Shown: piece by piece, positions 10,771-22,052 of the stretch
Position numbering within the stretch: position 1 is the first letter of the stretch
Layout of the letters: each line of letters starts with the position of its first letter
Assembly: GCF_026151205.1 (NCBI RefSeq)
Contig: NC_087080.1
Location: 3,079,096-3,143,095 of the forward strand
DNA from: Bolinopsis microptera
Taxonomy: Eukaryota; Ctenophora; Tentaculata; Lobata; Bolinopsidae
Length of the DNA: 64,000 nt
Reading direction: 5' to 3'
Program-made: the position numbers and the translations under genes
The notes under the pieces: generated by a model
Databases searched by the model: none
What the model was told of the DNA's origin: nothing
Seen by the model: only the letters and a program-made list of their open reading frames with translations

Positions 10771-11653
10771 ATGACTGAAAGAGACCTACCACTCGAAACT
10801 GTTGCCCCCCCTCAATCTAGAGGAATATGCTAGAACATTCGCCAGGTTGGTAACTCACACCACCGAATACGAAGTAATGGCTAGCATCTCCAGGAAGTTC
10901 ATTTTGGAGAACAGCTTCGACAAGGAGGCGGTGCACATGTTGAGCATTGGTGCCGGCAGAGGGAATTTTGAGACAATGTTGGTCCGGGAACTGGGGCTGA
11001 AGTTGGGGTATATTTATGCTATCGAGCCGAATGCTGTCCATGTTCCGCTGTTGGAGACTGAACTGAAAAGTCTTGGTGCCAAGTACGATATCAACACATC
11101 ATTCTTTAACAAGGAGTTTGAGTTCGATGAGAAAAATGAGACTCCTCTATTTGATATCATAATGCTAGCACACTGCTTGTACACATTCGAAGACCCATTT
11201 GGAGCAGTTTCTCACGCGGTAAAGTTTCTGAAACCTCATGGTAAAATTATCATATTCCATGAAGGAGAATCTGTATGCTCTGAGCTATACACATACATGA
11301 TAAACCGAAGTGATCCGAACATATTTAACTCCAGTCTGACCCACGGAGACCACACTCTCACCGCAACGAAGATAGAGTCTTACATCCGAGATAAACATCC
11401 AGAATTGTTAGCGACTGTCACGTATGGTAGTTGTTATTATGACGTGGACGAGTTCGTTCGAGAGGAGGATGAGTCGAAGAGAAACGATGACCTCATCACC
11501 TTCCTCTTACAAGCCCAGTACCAGAAACTAAGCAAGGAGGCTAGAAGAGATGTTTACGAGATTGTGATGAGAAATAGTGATATTGTTGATGGGAAATATT
11601 TTGCGAGACACATGTGCGCAGGAATTATTGTTTCTCTGCCCAGTAAGGAATAG
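10771..11653 (+). CDS. histamine N-methyltransferase-like SAM methyltransferase, apparent N-terminal frameshift
   Basis: An uninterrupted frame from about 10,802 to the TAG at 11,651-11,653 encodes about 280 residues, the size of HNMT (about 290). Family signs are an N-terminal FARLVTHTTEYEVM helix region, SAM-binding motif I MLSIGAGRGNFE (about residue 47), the acidic YAIEPN segment of motif II, and FDIIMLAHCLYTFEDP. HNMT inactivates histamine in the cytosol; the substrate here is inferred only, since many invertebrate paralogues exist. The best ATG (10,771, context CAACAATGAC) is one frame off and joins only across a run of seven C at 10,805-10,811. An indel in that run, a sequencing slip, or an unseen upstream exon (CTAACAG at 10,744-10,750) are options; an internal ATG at 10,876 would lose the first helix. 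No introns are seen after that. Confidence 0.75.
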
Positions 11654-11716
11654 AGACACAAAACTTATCCGCAATATTTTGTTTTGGTTGTCAGTTTTAT
11701 GTTTCACTATTCAACC

Positions 11717-11722
11717 AATAAA
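11717..11722 (+). terminator. AATAAA polyadenylation signal of the methyltransferase gene
   Basis: The canonical hexamer lies 64 bp after the stop codon of the HNMT-like frame, a suitable distance for a short 3' UTR. Confidence 0.6.
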
Positions 11723-12993
11723 TACTAAAATGATGATTGATGATCATTCCATAGTCATATTATTATTTCGTTTGTCCCAAAAATTGATTTGTAAAAAATT
11801 AAACGTACCCATGATACCGTAATATCAATATATTTTATTGAATATGTGATATGAATTGGATGTTTTGTCATTACCCTCGCTCTTTTTACTTATTTAGTAT
11901 ATTTAGTATGAATCGAGTGAAACGATTCTCTAAATAAAAGAACAAAATCATTGTACAAGTATTAGTAATATACGGATACCGTAATATACCACACAAGTTA
12001 TAATAAAACCGTAAGGTGCATCTGCACTCTGCAGTTGCCGAATATATATTATTAGGACTTCCACGAAAATTTGAACAGACATTTAACATTTAAAAACGCT
12101 TGAGCCTCTAGTATCCAAGTGTAAAGGTCGCGAGCTTGCATGTGTATTTTAAAATGTCTACAGCTACACGTGATTAGAATTCACGTGAAACTTGTTAAGT
12201 AGAATATGGAGATTGGAGCTGTGCCAACTAATTTCTTTAAAGTAACCGATTCCATCTCCTAATTTTTGGGCCAAGAATTTGAATATCGGATACGGAGACA
12301 ATAAAATTACTAATCTCCCTTTAGTTTTAGATCGTGAAATTCGAATAGTGTTAAATTCTTTGAGAGAACCTGTGTGATTCGAATGATTGATGAATGATTA
12401 CGGCCAAAGTCCGATTCTAATAATAAAGATAAATCCTGATAACGGTAAATCTTATTAATGATAACGGAAGTTTAGCCTTAGGAGCTAGTTGTGCAATATT
12501 TGAAAGTTGATTGAAGATATTTTGACAATGATTTAAAAATTGATTGATAGCCGCATTCGCGAAGACAATGATATTGTATGAAAATCGAATTATTGCGGAG
12601 AACGGAATGCCCGAGGTAATTACCGGATAAACGATTAGTGACTACTAGTACTGAGGAAAGCGCGATAATTGAACGTGACTTTTAAAGCTGAATCCAGACA
12701 GTACTGCCTCGTATATTTTTGAAAGAGTTTTGTAATTTCCTAAAGTATAATAGCACGCAGCTAGCTCCCCAGTATTACTGTTAATAATCAACTTAATAAC
12801 ACCAGAATGTGTGTGTGTCTGTGTGTCTGTGTGTCTGTGTGTAATTTCCGAACGGTTATACAAAAAAAACGGTAATAGTTACGGGACTGGTTTTTTCGGT
12901 ATAGTGCTGACAAAACTCTGACGAAGCCCATAAGCAAATTTTATAAAAATCGGCCGGTGGTAAGTGGTTTAATTGATGATTTTGTTCCAGAAA
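11723..12993. other. intergenic, no gene seen
   Basis: AT-rich with no convincing frame. A short TG/TCTG microsatellite lies at 12,806-12,842. Confidence 0.4.
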
Positions 12994-13343
12994 TGTGACA
13001 TAAATGGATGGGAGAGAGAACGAGGAGGATAACATGTACCGTAATTAGTTTATCCCCACGTAATACTATAAGCTTAGAGCTCACTCTTGCGGCCGTTTTG
13101 TTTCAACTGTAGGGAGATTTCATACTTTCATAAGACAGCGTTATGCGTGATATCAAATATATAATGCGGTTGTATACTTTTACATTGCAACTGTGACAGT
13201 AAAGTCCCGGCCGAAGGCACGGGTTACACTAGTACTATAATAATCTGATTTGGTTTCATAACGTAATTCGTGTTTCTTAGTCCTACATATTAGTCCTTGC
13301 CCAAAAAAACCCTCAAGCGCACAATTGGTGGAGAACCCGGGCA
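12994..13343 (+). mobile_element. possible solo 5' LTR with primer-binding site
   Basis: The stretch starts TGTGACATAAATGG and ends CAAGCGCACA, giving TG...CA ends about 330 bp apart. It is followed after two bases by TGGTGGAGAACCCGGGC, a TGG-starting stretch placed like the primer-binding site of a Ty3/Gypsy-type element. I found no second LTR in the window. The coiled-coil exons that follow could be its gag leader or unrelated. Confidence 0.4.
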
Positions 13344-13379
13344 AGGGCCGTTAAAGAAAGTGATCCAGTGGAGAGAAAC

Positions 13380-13687
13380 AGGGCCGACCCGTGGCTCGGG
13401 TTGAGCCTCAGGGACCTCCAGTGGTGAGTAGTAGGTTTACTGCAATGTTATTTTGTTGTGCTTTATAGATTGTTGATCGATTAGATTGTAGCAGTTTGAG
13501 GAGTTTCCATTGCATTATGTTGCAGGTATGGAGGGTAAATGAGGTCGAAAGGCTTCGCAGATTGGTCAGGGAGCTGGGGCAAAAAGTGAATTACCTGCGA
13601 ATGCATCTAGTTTCCCAGAAATTGAAGTTCGCACAACGTGTTTCGGAGGGCGTGGTGCACCACGCAAAACTGATGTACGACAGTTTA
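13380..13687 (+). pseudogene. coiled-coil exon family, copy 1 (two exons)
   Basis: The exon-like piece ending at 13,423 reads GRPVARVEP and is followed by GTGAGTAG. A second exon, 13,526-13,687 (54 codons, TTGCAG acceptor, GTAAGT donor), encodes VNEVERLRRLVRELGQ and continues with LVSQKLKFAQRVSE, a heptad-patterned amphipathic helix. The start of the first exon is missing compared with copy 2, and no third exon follows before copy 2 begins. Family unknown. Confidence 0.5.
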
Positions 13688-13934
13688 GTAAGTGTCTTAT
13701 TTTATGTTCAAAGTGATCCATAAGCATCTGTTATTGTGCAATGTGCGAACTTCGTTGCGGCTCTTTCATAGAGGCAGGTGTTTTGTGTTCATCTCCAGTT
13801 TGTGATGAAGTTGTATTTGAATACTCTTGTACACGTTTTATCTCAGGTGTTCTCCAGTGACTAACATGTCCGGATCATCCGACAAGGGGAAAGATAGAGT
13901 TTTTGTGTTTTGATACAGTGTTCCAAATCACGAC

Positions 13935-14745
13935 ATGCCGGGACCACCCGACAAGGGGAAGAGCAGGAAAAGGAGAAGAAGTTCCAACAGTGATATCGAG
14001 GTGATTGATGAGCGTGGCCGACCTGTGGCTCGTGTCGAGCCTCTGGAAACTTCCGAAGTGAGTAGTGTATCTACTGCAATGTATTTTTGTTAGTTTGAAG
14101 GGTTGCTGTTTGTTACCATGTAGTAGTTTGAGGACTATCTTTTGCATTTTTTTGCAGGTTGCCAGGGTAACTGAGGTCGCGAGACTTCAGAAGTTAGTGC
14201 AGAAACTGGAACAGGAGGTAAAATTCCTCAGAACGAATCTAGTCTCCCAGAAACTACAGTTTGCACGACGTATCTCGGAGTGCACCACACAAAACAGTTG
14301 TTCAGCAGCTTGGTAAGTGTCTCTTTCATCTTCATGCTCAAAGTGATCCATAAGCATCTGTTATTGTGCGAACTTCGTTGAATTGCGGCTCTTTCATAGA
14401 CGCATCTGCTGGTGTTATGTGTTCATCTTCAGTTTGTGATGAAGTTGTCTTTGAATGTTGTTGTGCACGTCTCATCTTAGGTGTTCTCGGCCAGTGACTG
14501 TCCTCCGGGGGCTCAAGCAGCGCTGTAGTGTCGTTGTATCTAATAGCGGGACGGTCTCTTTCTCCTGTTTTAGTGTTTGCATAACAATGCGTACGAGCCT
14601 GTAATTAAGATAACTTACATCTTTTCAGGTCGAAGAAACCACGGGAGAGATCCAAATAGATAGTTCTAGTGAGTCAGACGCGACTCAGCTTCAGAGGGAG
14701 AACCAGGGCCGTCCGGTCAAAAAGATAGAGAGACAATTGTTATGA
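13935..14745 (+). CDS. unknown coiled-coil protein, copy 2 (three exons, probably degenerate)
   Basis: Exon 1 (13,935-14,057, 41 codons) starts MPGPPDKGKSRKRRRSS, a basic stretch like a nuclear localisation signal. A degenerate duplicate of this start precedes it at about 13,866. Exon 2 (14,158-14,312) encodes the coiled coil VTEVARLQKLVQKLEQEV. Exon 3 (14,629-14,745) begins VEETTGEIQIDSSSES and ends in TGA. Splice sites look good (GTGAGT, TTTGCAG, GTAAGT, TTTTCAG). However, exon 2 has lost 7 bp against copy 1 after RISE, so exons 2 and 3 no longer share a frame. Parts of the same family recur at 18,716-18,864 and 33,438-34,040. It may be a non-autonomous transposon gene or a gag-like module; I do not recognise it. 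Confidence 0.45.
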
Positions 14746-15590
14746 GACATTGACTGAGCATGTGTTTTTTTCGTGATTTTTTTATTTCTTTATTTTTTTT
14801 GTATTTCTTTTTCTTTTTAGTCCATTCCCCTTGTAGATCTATTTAGAATAAGCAATGTTTTTTCTTGTACGGATAGAATAGCCAGTAGTTGATGGTTCTG
14901 CATTCTTGGTGCTAACATTAGTGGTATCTTCTTCGTTGTAGCTGTTGTACTCAAGTTGTATAAGTGTTGCAGTACTGGAGAATGGAGATGGTAGTGCTAA
15001 TGAGATTCTCTCCTCAGCTTTGATCCGCTTTATATACTGTTTGCCTCGATCATTATCTACGTTTCACTGAGCAACCTCTCTTCTTGGCTACGGTTGATCA
15101 GATTCCTGGATGCGATCCCTCGTGACGTGTTCTCATGCCCTTGTTATTACCCATTGCATCTCGGCGCAGTGTTATGAGATCTCACCGTAACAAGCTCATC
15201 ATGCACTCGCTTAACCACCGTTGTGCAGACCGGATGCGATCTGATACGAACCAGAAAGTGGAACAAGAACTGTTCTTAGCAATCACAATGTATATGTTAA
15301 ACTTTATCCAATTTAATTTTAATTAAAATCAATTTTGAAGTAACAAAGAGGAAAATAGAACTTTTTAAAGCTAATCGATTTTGTTATATTAGCAGTGTTA
15401 GGTCTATCTTATAGGTACAGTTTCTAGTGCTGCCGTACTGTCCAAAGTATTAAAGTGGGTGTCATGTGATCCGCCGTTCCGTCCAACCTTTTTGGAAAGT
15501 ACCGCCGTACCGGCCTCCGCTGTACCGTCCTCCGCCGGACTGTACACCGCCGCAGTGACTTCCGCCACAGTAACCGGTTCCCGACAGGGG
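14746..15590. other. downstream part of the coiled-coil repeat and flank
   Basis: T-rich, non-coding. 14,750-14,935 is shared with 33,740-33,930, so it belongs to the repeat. 15,480-15,570 holds imperfect GC-rich repeats of the kind CCGCCGTACCG / CTGTACCGTCC. Confidence 0.5.
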
Positions 15591-15695
15591 GATTATGATA
15601 CAACTTGAAATAATATTTTTATCCAATTTTTATCCATTCGTGGCTAATTATCCAATTCTGGACTAGCGTTTCGGTGTGTGCAAAATTGCTTTCAG
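15590..15695 (+). repeat. dispersed repeat, second copy at 33,942-34,043
   Basis: Both copies begin GACAGGGGGATTATGATACA and run through TATCCAATTCTGGACTAGCG to CTTTCAGGCC. At the second site this stretch directly follows the shortened coiled-coil repeat, which suggests it is the 3' end of that repeat family. Confidence 0.75.
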
Positions 15696-15812
15696 GCCTA
15701 ATTTGGACCAAATATGGGCGTGGCCGCCCCGCGGTTGGGGTCCGAGACCCTCTCAAAAGTTGGGTCAACTGCTATGTCGAAACCAAGTTTGACAAAAAAT
15801 TATTAATGTATT
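15696..15812 (+). mobile_element. fragment of the TTAA-flanked element seen at 51,864-52,766
   Basis: The stretch beginning CTAATTTGGACCAAATATGG, then GTTGGGGTCCG and AAACCAAGTTTGACAAAAAA, aligns with the right part of the element at about 52,598-52,735, with internal losses. No terminal repeat is kept on the left. Confidence 0.65.
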
Positions 15813-16990
15813 AAGAGGAAGTAAAAATATGACGGCGTGTTATAATCTCATAACTGTTAACTATAGATTATAATATGTGTAGTAGTAGTACTACCAACTG
15901 GTATCTCTACAAGTACATGCCAACCTGACAAAAAATGTTGGGTAAAATCTCCGGATCCCCCCGGCCAAGTGCACGATTTATTATCATTAGTTATCCAGTA
16001 TCAATATCATAAGTTCTTAGTTTACAATTGTACGAGGGTAGTATAAATTATAATGTGCGTGATACTGATAGAAGTGTACGATCGAGGGTTGTATGTGCGT
16101 GATAGAGGTGTTTAGTCGTCTGCGCCACTATTGTCCGGTCGGTTCCATGATTCGTCAAAGGGTGTCTGCTAAACGAATGGATACAATGACCAACCTCACG
16201 ACACAGTTCCATGTTGTCACAAAGGGTTAATTCAGTATCATTAATTGTTTATAGAACTGTTATACGCTGGGAAACTATCGTGATGTACTCAATCTTACAC
16301 AGAGTTACAGAGCCGCTTATTTCAATTTTCAGGACATGCTTCCATGTTTTCCCTTATCGAGTTATGAAAGGTTGCAGAATGCAGAGTTGCTCTTCAAACG
16401 CTAAAAATAAGTTACACTGATCATGATGTATAGCACCAACATGGAGAGGAGACTTTTTATGACCTGTTGAAGAAAGAATTATTAGCCTACGATAACCATG
16501 AGCCGAGATGCACCTGAAATAAGATAGAAGTTACACAGAAAGGCATGTAAATTATGTATATTTAATTTTATAGCTCCCAACGTAATATCTAGCAACTCCC
16601 TATATTGTACCACAGTTGATATATCAACATGTCATATCAACACAACATGACACGGTCCTAAAAAATGGATCGGGTAGGTATGAAAATTGAAATGCATATC
16701 ATGCATATTCCAGTTGGACAAGCACCAAGCAGCAAGCTTTTTACCTGTATTTTTATATGCGCGGATCAGAGCAGGAGACTAAATTAAAGTGACGTCACAG
16801 CCCAAAATTGATATCAACCAATAGGAGCGCGGCGTGGTATAGTATTGTGGTATAGTATTGTGGTTACACAGTGATCCGGTGTATTTTTTGATTCTACACA
16901 CTTTCGCAGGACTTAAACACTAATATTAAGAAGTAAATTCTAAGCTCCCCTCATCCTTTAATTCTGAAATTTTGCTTCCTTTTTGAAAGA
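15813..16990. other. intergenic, no gene seen
   Basis: No frame with family resemblance. A short TATAGTATTGTGG direct repeat occurs at about 16,837-16,862. Confidence 0.4.
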
Positions 16991-17584
16991 TTCGTCAGTC
17001 CAGCAACCCAAATGGCACCTTTTGGAACCCATTTCCAGACCTTCCATCAATAGGATAAAGGATTACAAAAAAAAACATATTTATTGTAATCCACTCTCAA
17101 GACGTACTGAAAACGTGAAAAACAAAAGTAAGTTTAGCACTAAATTTTAAATGAAATGGTTTTGTGTGGAGCTAAATGATGATTTCCACGACTTATTTAT
17201 AATGGGAGATGTCATAAAATGCTTCAACATTCGTTAAGAGTGGCAAACTGGAGTGTACAAATAGATATTGCAATTTTTTTCTATTTGAGTTTGAATACCG
17301 CATCGGTGTTAGTTTGATCTAATCTTTATCCGATATTTAATATATTTTTTTAAATCTGAATTTTGAATGGCATAATGAAAACTTGAAAAGTCAAACGATT
17401 TGATTAGTCACATAATAGTAAATTCAAATTTATTACAAGCAAAATTATAGAACTTCTTGTCAGCCACACATTATGTTCCAGCAATTTTATTGTTAACCTC
17501 GAATTCCGATCAGATACATAGTATATTTAACTTTTGATACTTCTCCGTAAATTTAAAAGGTCTCATGCTGCATGCATATCTTAA

Positions 17585-17608
17585 GGGGTCGTTCAAATAT
17601 TACGTAAT
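17585..17608. mobile_element. terminal repeat of a Harbinger-like MITE (one end)
   Basis: GGGGTCGTTCAAATATTACG matches the end of the MITE at 9221. It lies just beyond the stop codon of the peptide gene. No matching partner end is evident. Confidence 0.45.
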
Positions 17609-17610
17609 AT

Positions 17611-17853
17611 CTATATCTGAACAGCAAGTTTCTCTGGAGCAGGTTTCTTTGCAGTTTTTTTAGAAGCTTTCTTTGCAGCGGCTTTTTTAGCTGGTTTCTT
17701 TGCAGCAGCTACCTTTGCAACAACTTTAGCTCGTTTCTCTACCTCAATTTCGTTTGCAGCAGGTACAGGTTGCATTGCTTCTTCTGTAAGACCAAGAGAC
17801 TTCGACTGGACTGCTATCAGAAGGCAGACAAGAACTGCGATGAAACACTTCAT
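17611..17853 (-). CDS. small secreted Lys/Ala-rich prepropeptide
   Basis: An 80-residue frame has a textbook signal peptide (MKCFIAVLVCLLIAVQS), then an acidic spacer with EEAM and EIEVEKR, then a strongly basic C-terminal half built of AAKK/AKKA units with prolines. The EKR step looks like a proprotein-convertase site separating an anionic propiece from a cationic peptide of about 39 residues. This layout is common to prepro-antimicrobial peptides, and the tail also resembles H1-type Lys/Ala tails; function is inferred. No cysteines are present in the mature part. The start ATG at 17,851-17,853 is the only one that keeps the signal peptide. It is single-exon as seen and is flanked by direct repeats. 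Confidence 0.6.
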   Translation of the reverse strand: MKCFIAVLVCLLIAVQSKSLGLTEEAMQPVPAANEIEVEKRAKVVAKVAAAKKPAKKAAAKKASKKTAKKPAPEKLAVQI

Positions 17854-18150
17854 GTTAATTCGCTGTGTGAAATAATTTGGGTAAATTTAGGGTAACGGTT
17901 AACAAGTTTCATAACAACTGTTAGAGTAATGCCTAACTGAATTATGTAAATTAATGAAATTAGTAGTTAGTCCAGCAACCCGGACTCTTAGGACGGCACC
18001 TTCTTGAACCCATCGCCAGACCTTCCATCAATAGGATTACAACAAAAACATACTCATTGTAAATGTAATCCACTCTCAAGAGTCAAGACGTACTGAAAAC
18101 GTGAAAAAACGAAAATAAGTTTAGCACTAAATTTTAAATGAAATGGTTTA

Positions 18151-18715
18151 AGTATAACTGTGGTCAGTTTACTACCTCCCTCATCAGATAAACATTTCAC
18201 GTGTGGTAGTGCCATTGTTTCATATTCTAGCTCAAACTTGGCTCTCCTTCAAAGTTTTATCGGTGTTGGACGTTGGTTTTGTACCGGTAAACTCTTAATT
18301 GTTCATGAGCTTTACGTCTTTCTGTTTTCGGAGTTACTCGAGACTTCTCCTCATCGCATCATCAACAATCTAATAACCACTAACAAACTTACTGCTATAC
18401 ATATTTGCTGCTTACTACTAAGGCGAGGTTTGTTGACTACCACCACTATTGTGTGCTAACTAATTATATCCATTCCATCGGTGTCGATTTGATGAGGAAC
18501 AGTTTACACCAGGTTCAATAGTTTTATGTACAGCGATTCACTATTTAACCAGACCGCGCTTAAAATAATGCTTATCGCTACTAAAAAGAAAGTAAATTTA
18601 CGAACAGAGATATATTATATAGTTTCTATAGTTTTGCACAAGCCTTTAACATTGCATATGTAGTTACCTATTTGTTCATTTAATGCAAATTCTTAAACTT
18701 ATGTCATGCAATAGT
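18151..18715. other. intergenic, no gene seen
   Basis: A roughly 100-codon open frame at 18,160-18,459 has no start ATG and no recognisable domain. Nothing else is supported. Confidence 0.4.
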
Positions 18716-19569
18716 GTTTGCACAGTTTGGTAAGTGTCTATTTCATGCTCAAAGTGATCCATAAGCATCTGTTATTGTGCGAACTTCGTTGAATTGCGGC
18801 TCTTTCATAGTATAGAGGCATCTGCTGGTGTTATGTGTTCATCTTCAGTTTGTGATGAAGTTGCCTTTTTTTTTTTCTTTTTTTTTTGATACGGCACCCA
18901 CTGACTACCGTCACAAGGTATGAGGTAGCGACCCTCCATACGGAGTATCCTACTGGGGTCCACCTGGTTAGCATTTGTGCCCCATTCCCCTGGGCTTCCA
19001 GATGATAATGTCTTGATAGACAACAGCCGAGTCGGGGTTGCCGCTCCTTTGATCACTATCAGAAGATAGCAATCAGGCGAGCGACTAACATAGTCCCTAA
19101 GGATGATTGGATTAAAATTGTCCGGTCTCTCACCACCATTTAGGAGGATGCTGACGCCCCAGGTGAGAAAATGCTGACTCTAGGTGTGTGTTACGTTGGG
19201 TGATGTGCAGGCGGTTTGTGGTTGGGCTGTGATGTTCCATTTTATACATCAAGATTGAGGTTACTCGGCTAGGGATCTCAGCAGAGCGATTTCTGTTCTG
19301 AGAGAACTTGATGGAGTGGTATTTTACCATACAAAGTGGACGACGGAAGATCGTGTCATGCTGTGCGCGCCACAACCTAATTGTGCTCACAGTATTGGGT
19401 TTGTGTATTCATAAGACTTTGGCGCGCCCTCGTGAGCTTATCGTTCCCGGGGCGGGTGGACTGTTGATGTGATTTTATGATAGCCCTGGCTCCCTGGCAG
19501 CAGGCTGTGATGTGCGAAGGTTGTGCTCAGTTTAATTGACTGCCGTTGGTGTTTTAGCATTGTAGGAAG

Positions 19570-20107
19570 TTAGCTATCTCTAGGGAAGTAGTCAGTCTTA
19601 GTTCTACCTGTTTTGTAGATGTATTTTATCAGTTTTTCAGGGCCGAAATTAGTTATAATATCTGCTAGAGAGATGTATGGTACGCCAAAAAGTTCCAGTC
19701 TTACGGTTGCATATGCTGGGCATTCGCTGATGAAGTGGTGGGCTGTTTCCCTGCTCTCCCGGCACTTTGTGCAGAGTGGATCTGTGTTTTTGTCGCGTTT
19801 GCTGAAGTTGTCCTTTAACCAATTTTGACCCGTATACATATGAGTCAGTAGTCTGAGCGGTTCCTTCTTCTGGTATGCTAGTCTGTTATTGCCAAATCTT
19901 CTGATGTAGCTCTCTATTGGCGTTTTCGATTCGTCTTTCATCGTGTGCTGTTCTAGTTTATGAAGAGTTTCATTCCGGGCTTTATTTAGTAGGCCTGCGA
20001 TTACGTTGCTCCAGCTTATGCAGAGGAAGGGTTCAGGGCCGACTGGTGGGGAGCTCGCTCCTGCTTTTGCCAGTTTGTCCGCTCTTTCGTTGCCCGCTAT
20101 ACCTGTA
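19570..20107 (-). pseudogene. LINE A ORF2, C-terminal part: end of RNase H and zinc knuckle
   Basis: Continues RNase H with GIAGNERADKLAKAG right at the LTR junction. It then has the C-terminal region with CTKCRESRETAHHFISEC, the CCHC-like motif that follows RNase H in I/jockey-group elements. It ends at the TAG at 19,570-19,572. Uninterrupted over about 178 codons, so the host LINE was little decayed. Confidence 0.85.
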
Positions 20108-20937
20108 TGTGGGTTATGAAGAGAGAGGTGGTTGATCGTCTAGGTTTGAGATAGGTTGATTAGGTTCAGGACTTTAGTTCCAACAGACTATCTGTCTGTT
20201 CCCACAATGGAACTTGTAGGTTGCGTTGTGTTTTAGTTAGAGTGAGTTGACCAAATAATACGACTTGAAATCGGGTTGGTTGTATCAATGTATCAATGTA
20301 TCAATGTATAAATGTATCAATGTATCAATGTATCAATGTATTAATGTATCAATGTATTAACAATTAGGAACGATGATAGGTTTTACTATGTCTTTGGGAT
20401 GCAGTCAGGAAGTCAAGAAGTGGGGAATTAAGGGTGTGCCCAGGGTTTAAAAAGGGTATCACTCGTGTTGGTCATTGGGCCGACACGTGTGATCCACGAG
20501 ATGAGTTTCGAGTTCCTGATTGGGGGGTCGAACGGGCTGGGCTCCAGGAAACGATTATCTTAAATGAGCATGAGCTGGACAAACGAGATCAACCAATCAG
20601 GGTTTTCCGTTTATCCATTACTCCATTATTGCACCGTTTCCGGTACTTTAATTATCGCATCATAGACCGTTATTTCATTACTTCACAATCTATTACAGAT
20701 ACCCGCAATGTTATTCAGCCAAAGCTTGTTCACTTCTGGTGTCACAAATCATATAAGTGGGATGCTTTAATTATCGTCATGACCTCTAAGTGGGTTCACG
20801 CCATTGCTTTTGGCTGGCAAGTGCCGTTTGTGACCACTTGAGCTGGCAACTTGCCAATACAGGTAGACAGCTGGAAAATAGCCAACAAGGTATGGAATTA
20901 TTGTAAGGCTTATAGCAAGGAGAGAAGTGGACCCACA
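20108..20937 (-). repeat. 3' LTR of the retroelement (left copy)
   Basis: 830 bp, TG...CA ends with 6-bp inverted termini TGTGGG/CCCACA. It includes an 8-bp TATCAATG array at 20,281-20,360. A long antisense open frame in it is judged fortuitous. Confidence 0.95.
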
Positions 20938-20939
20938 AT

Positions 20940-20952
20940 CTTCCCCCCTCAG
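20940..20952 (-). promoter_or_regulatory. polypurine tract (plus-strand DNA primer)
   Basis: On the minus strand GAGGGGGGAAG ends three bases before the LTR start TGTGGGTCC. This is the expected position of a polypurine tract and fixes the element's orientation. Confidence 0.85.
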
Positions 20953-21624
20953 GAAAAAAAATTCAAATTTTGTCAGGAACCTACCATCGTTTTACAATCA
21001 ATATCGGAAATGAAATTAAATTAAATTTACACATGTTGAAAGAAATAATTAAATGTTATGAGTAAATATCTTGAATGAAGTCCATTACCCTTTTAATTTT
21101 GTTATAAAATGGACGAATAGTTAAATCACACAAAGAATTAGTTTTGAAAATAACAATATATTTTTTGACTTTATCTTTTTATCTTAAGACACAAGAATAA
21201 ATATTTGTATATAGTTTGTCACAATCAATATGTAACTAGAAACATCGGTAACTGAAGATTCTTTCTGCATTGTAATCATAATTAATTTTAACAAAGTTTG
21301 TTTCTCGTTACAATTGTGTGTGACCACTTATAAATTCACACATAAATCAATTTAATATATATTTTCCAATACTTTACATACGTTTTTCAATTTTGAACGA
21401 CACCTTGAAGGTTTAAAATAGTGCGTTGGTTGGTGATTCAAATTTGTGGTTAATCTTGGTTAAACCATTTTAGTGCTTTGTTCCTATTGAAGATAAATTT
21501 GTAATCAATGTAAGTCATTAGTTCACTTGGCAAATGTTCGTAACTCTTAGTATTATATAGGCACGATAGTTCAATATAAATTTCCAGGATTATTGTTAGT
21601 TCTTTTAGCAAATGAAATTTTTCT

Positions 21625-22052
21625 TTAGGAGCCTTTTTTGCATATTACACTGTTTTGTAACAGTCGTTTGAAGAATCTTTTATTATGTTGTTCTAGGTAA
21701 GCTGATATTACACACATTAATGGTTTTTTGACAAGGTATTTCTGATATAACTGCTGGAAAATGAACTTTGATGTTTGGATGATACTTTGTGGAGATTTTG
21801 TTTTGGCTGCAAGGGTCAGTTCATTTTTTAGTTTTATGAGGCGAGGAAGGGATGGGGCACTGTACGATTTTCGGGTAACATCGAATTGTGAGTTGCGATG
21901 CTAGATTCGCTTATTTGCACCCATTTGTTGAGGAAATACGGGTCCAGCAGATGTCGTAATTTACGGCTCACAGCTCTTAATTGGAGGATGTCGTCAAAGT
22001 GTAACAATAGCGCTATATTGAATTTGATTTCCTGGGGGAGAAACGAAAACAT
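21625..22052 (-). pseudogene. F-box-like accessory reading frame of the retroelement
   Basis: The ATG at 22,050-22,052 (context GCCATGT) opens 72 codons to the stop at 21,834. Residues 4-46 fit an F-box: FLPQEIKFNIALLL, then FDDILQLRAVSRKLRHLL, then FLNKW. This is the LPxEIxxxI...LxxLRxVSRxxxxL pattern that binds Skp1 in SCF ubiquitin ligases. From about 21,895 an overlapping frame stays open to 21,625 with helical, Lys-rich sequence (SYSAPSLPRLIKLKNELTL, then ISAYLEQHNKRFFKRLL), so one indel may separate the F-box from its C-terminal part. Position: after env, before the 3' LTR, same strand as gag. A TTTCTCCCCCAG lies just before GAAATC, which could alternatively be a splice acceptor. F-box assignment rests on pattern reading only. 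Confidence 0.5.

Larger units (their letters stand above)
16995..18150. repeat. direct repeats of about 170 bp flanking the small secreted-peptide gene
   Basis: The copy at 16,995-17,165 and the copy at 17,968-18,150 share CAGTCCAGCAACCC, GACCTTCCATCAATAGGAT, AATCCACTCTCAAG, GACGTACTGAAAACGTG and TTTAGCACTAAATTTTAAAT in the same order with small indels. The peptide gene lies between them. This may be the trace of a tandem duplication in which one gene copy was lost. Confidence 0.8.

Noticed and set aside
20434-20841. 135-codon plus-strand frame, also at 29,014-29,421
   Set aside because: Lies antisense inside the LTRs, starts with GTG, and is duplicated only because the LTR is; no domain seen.
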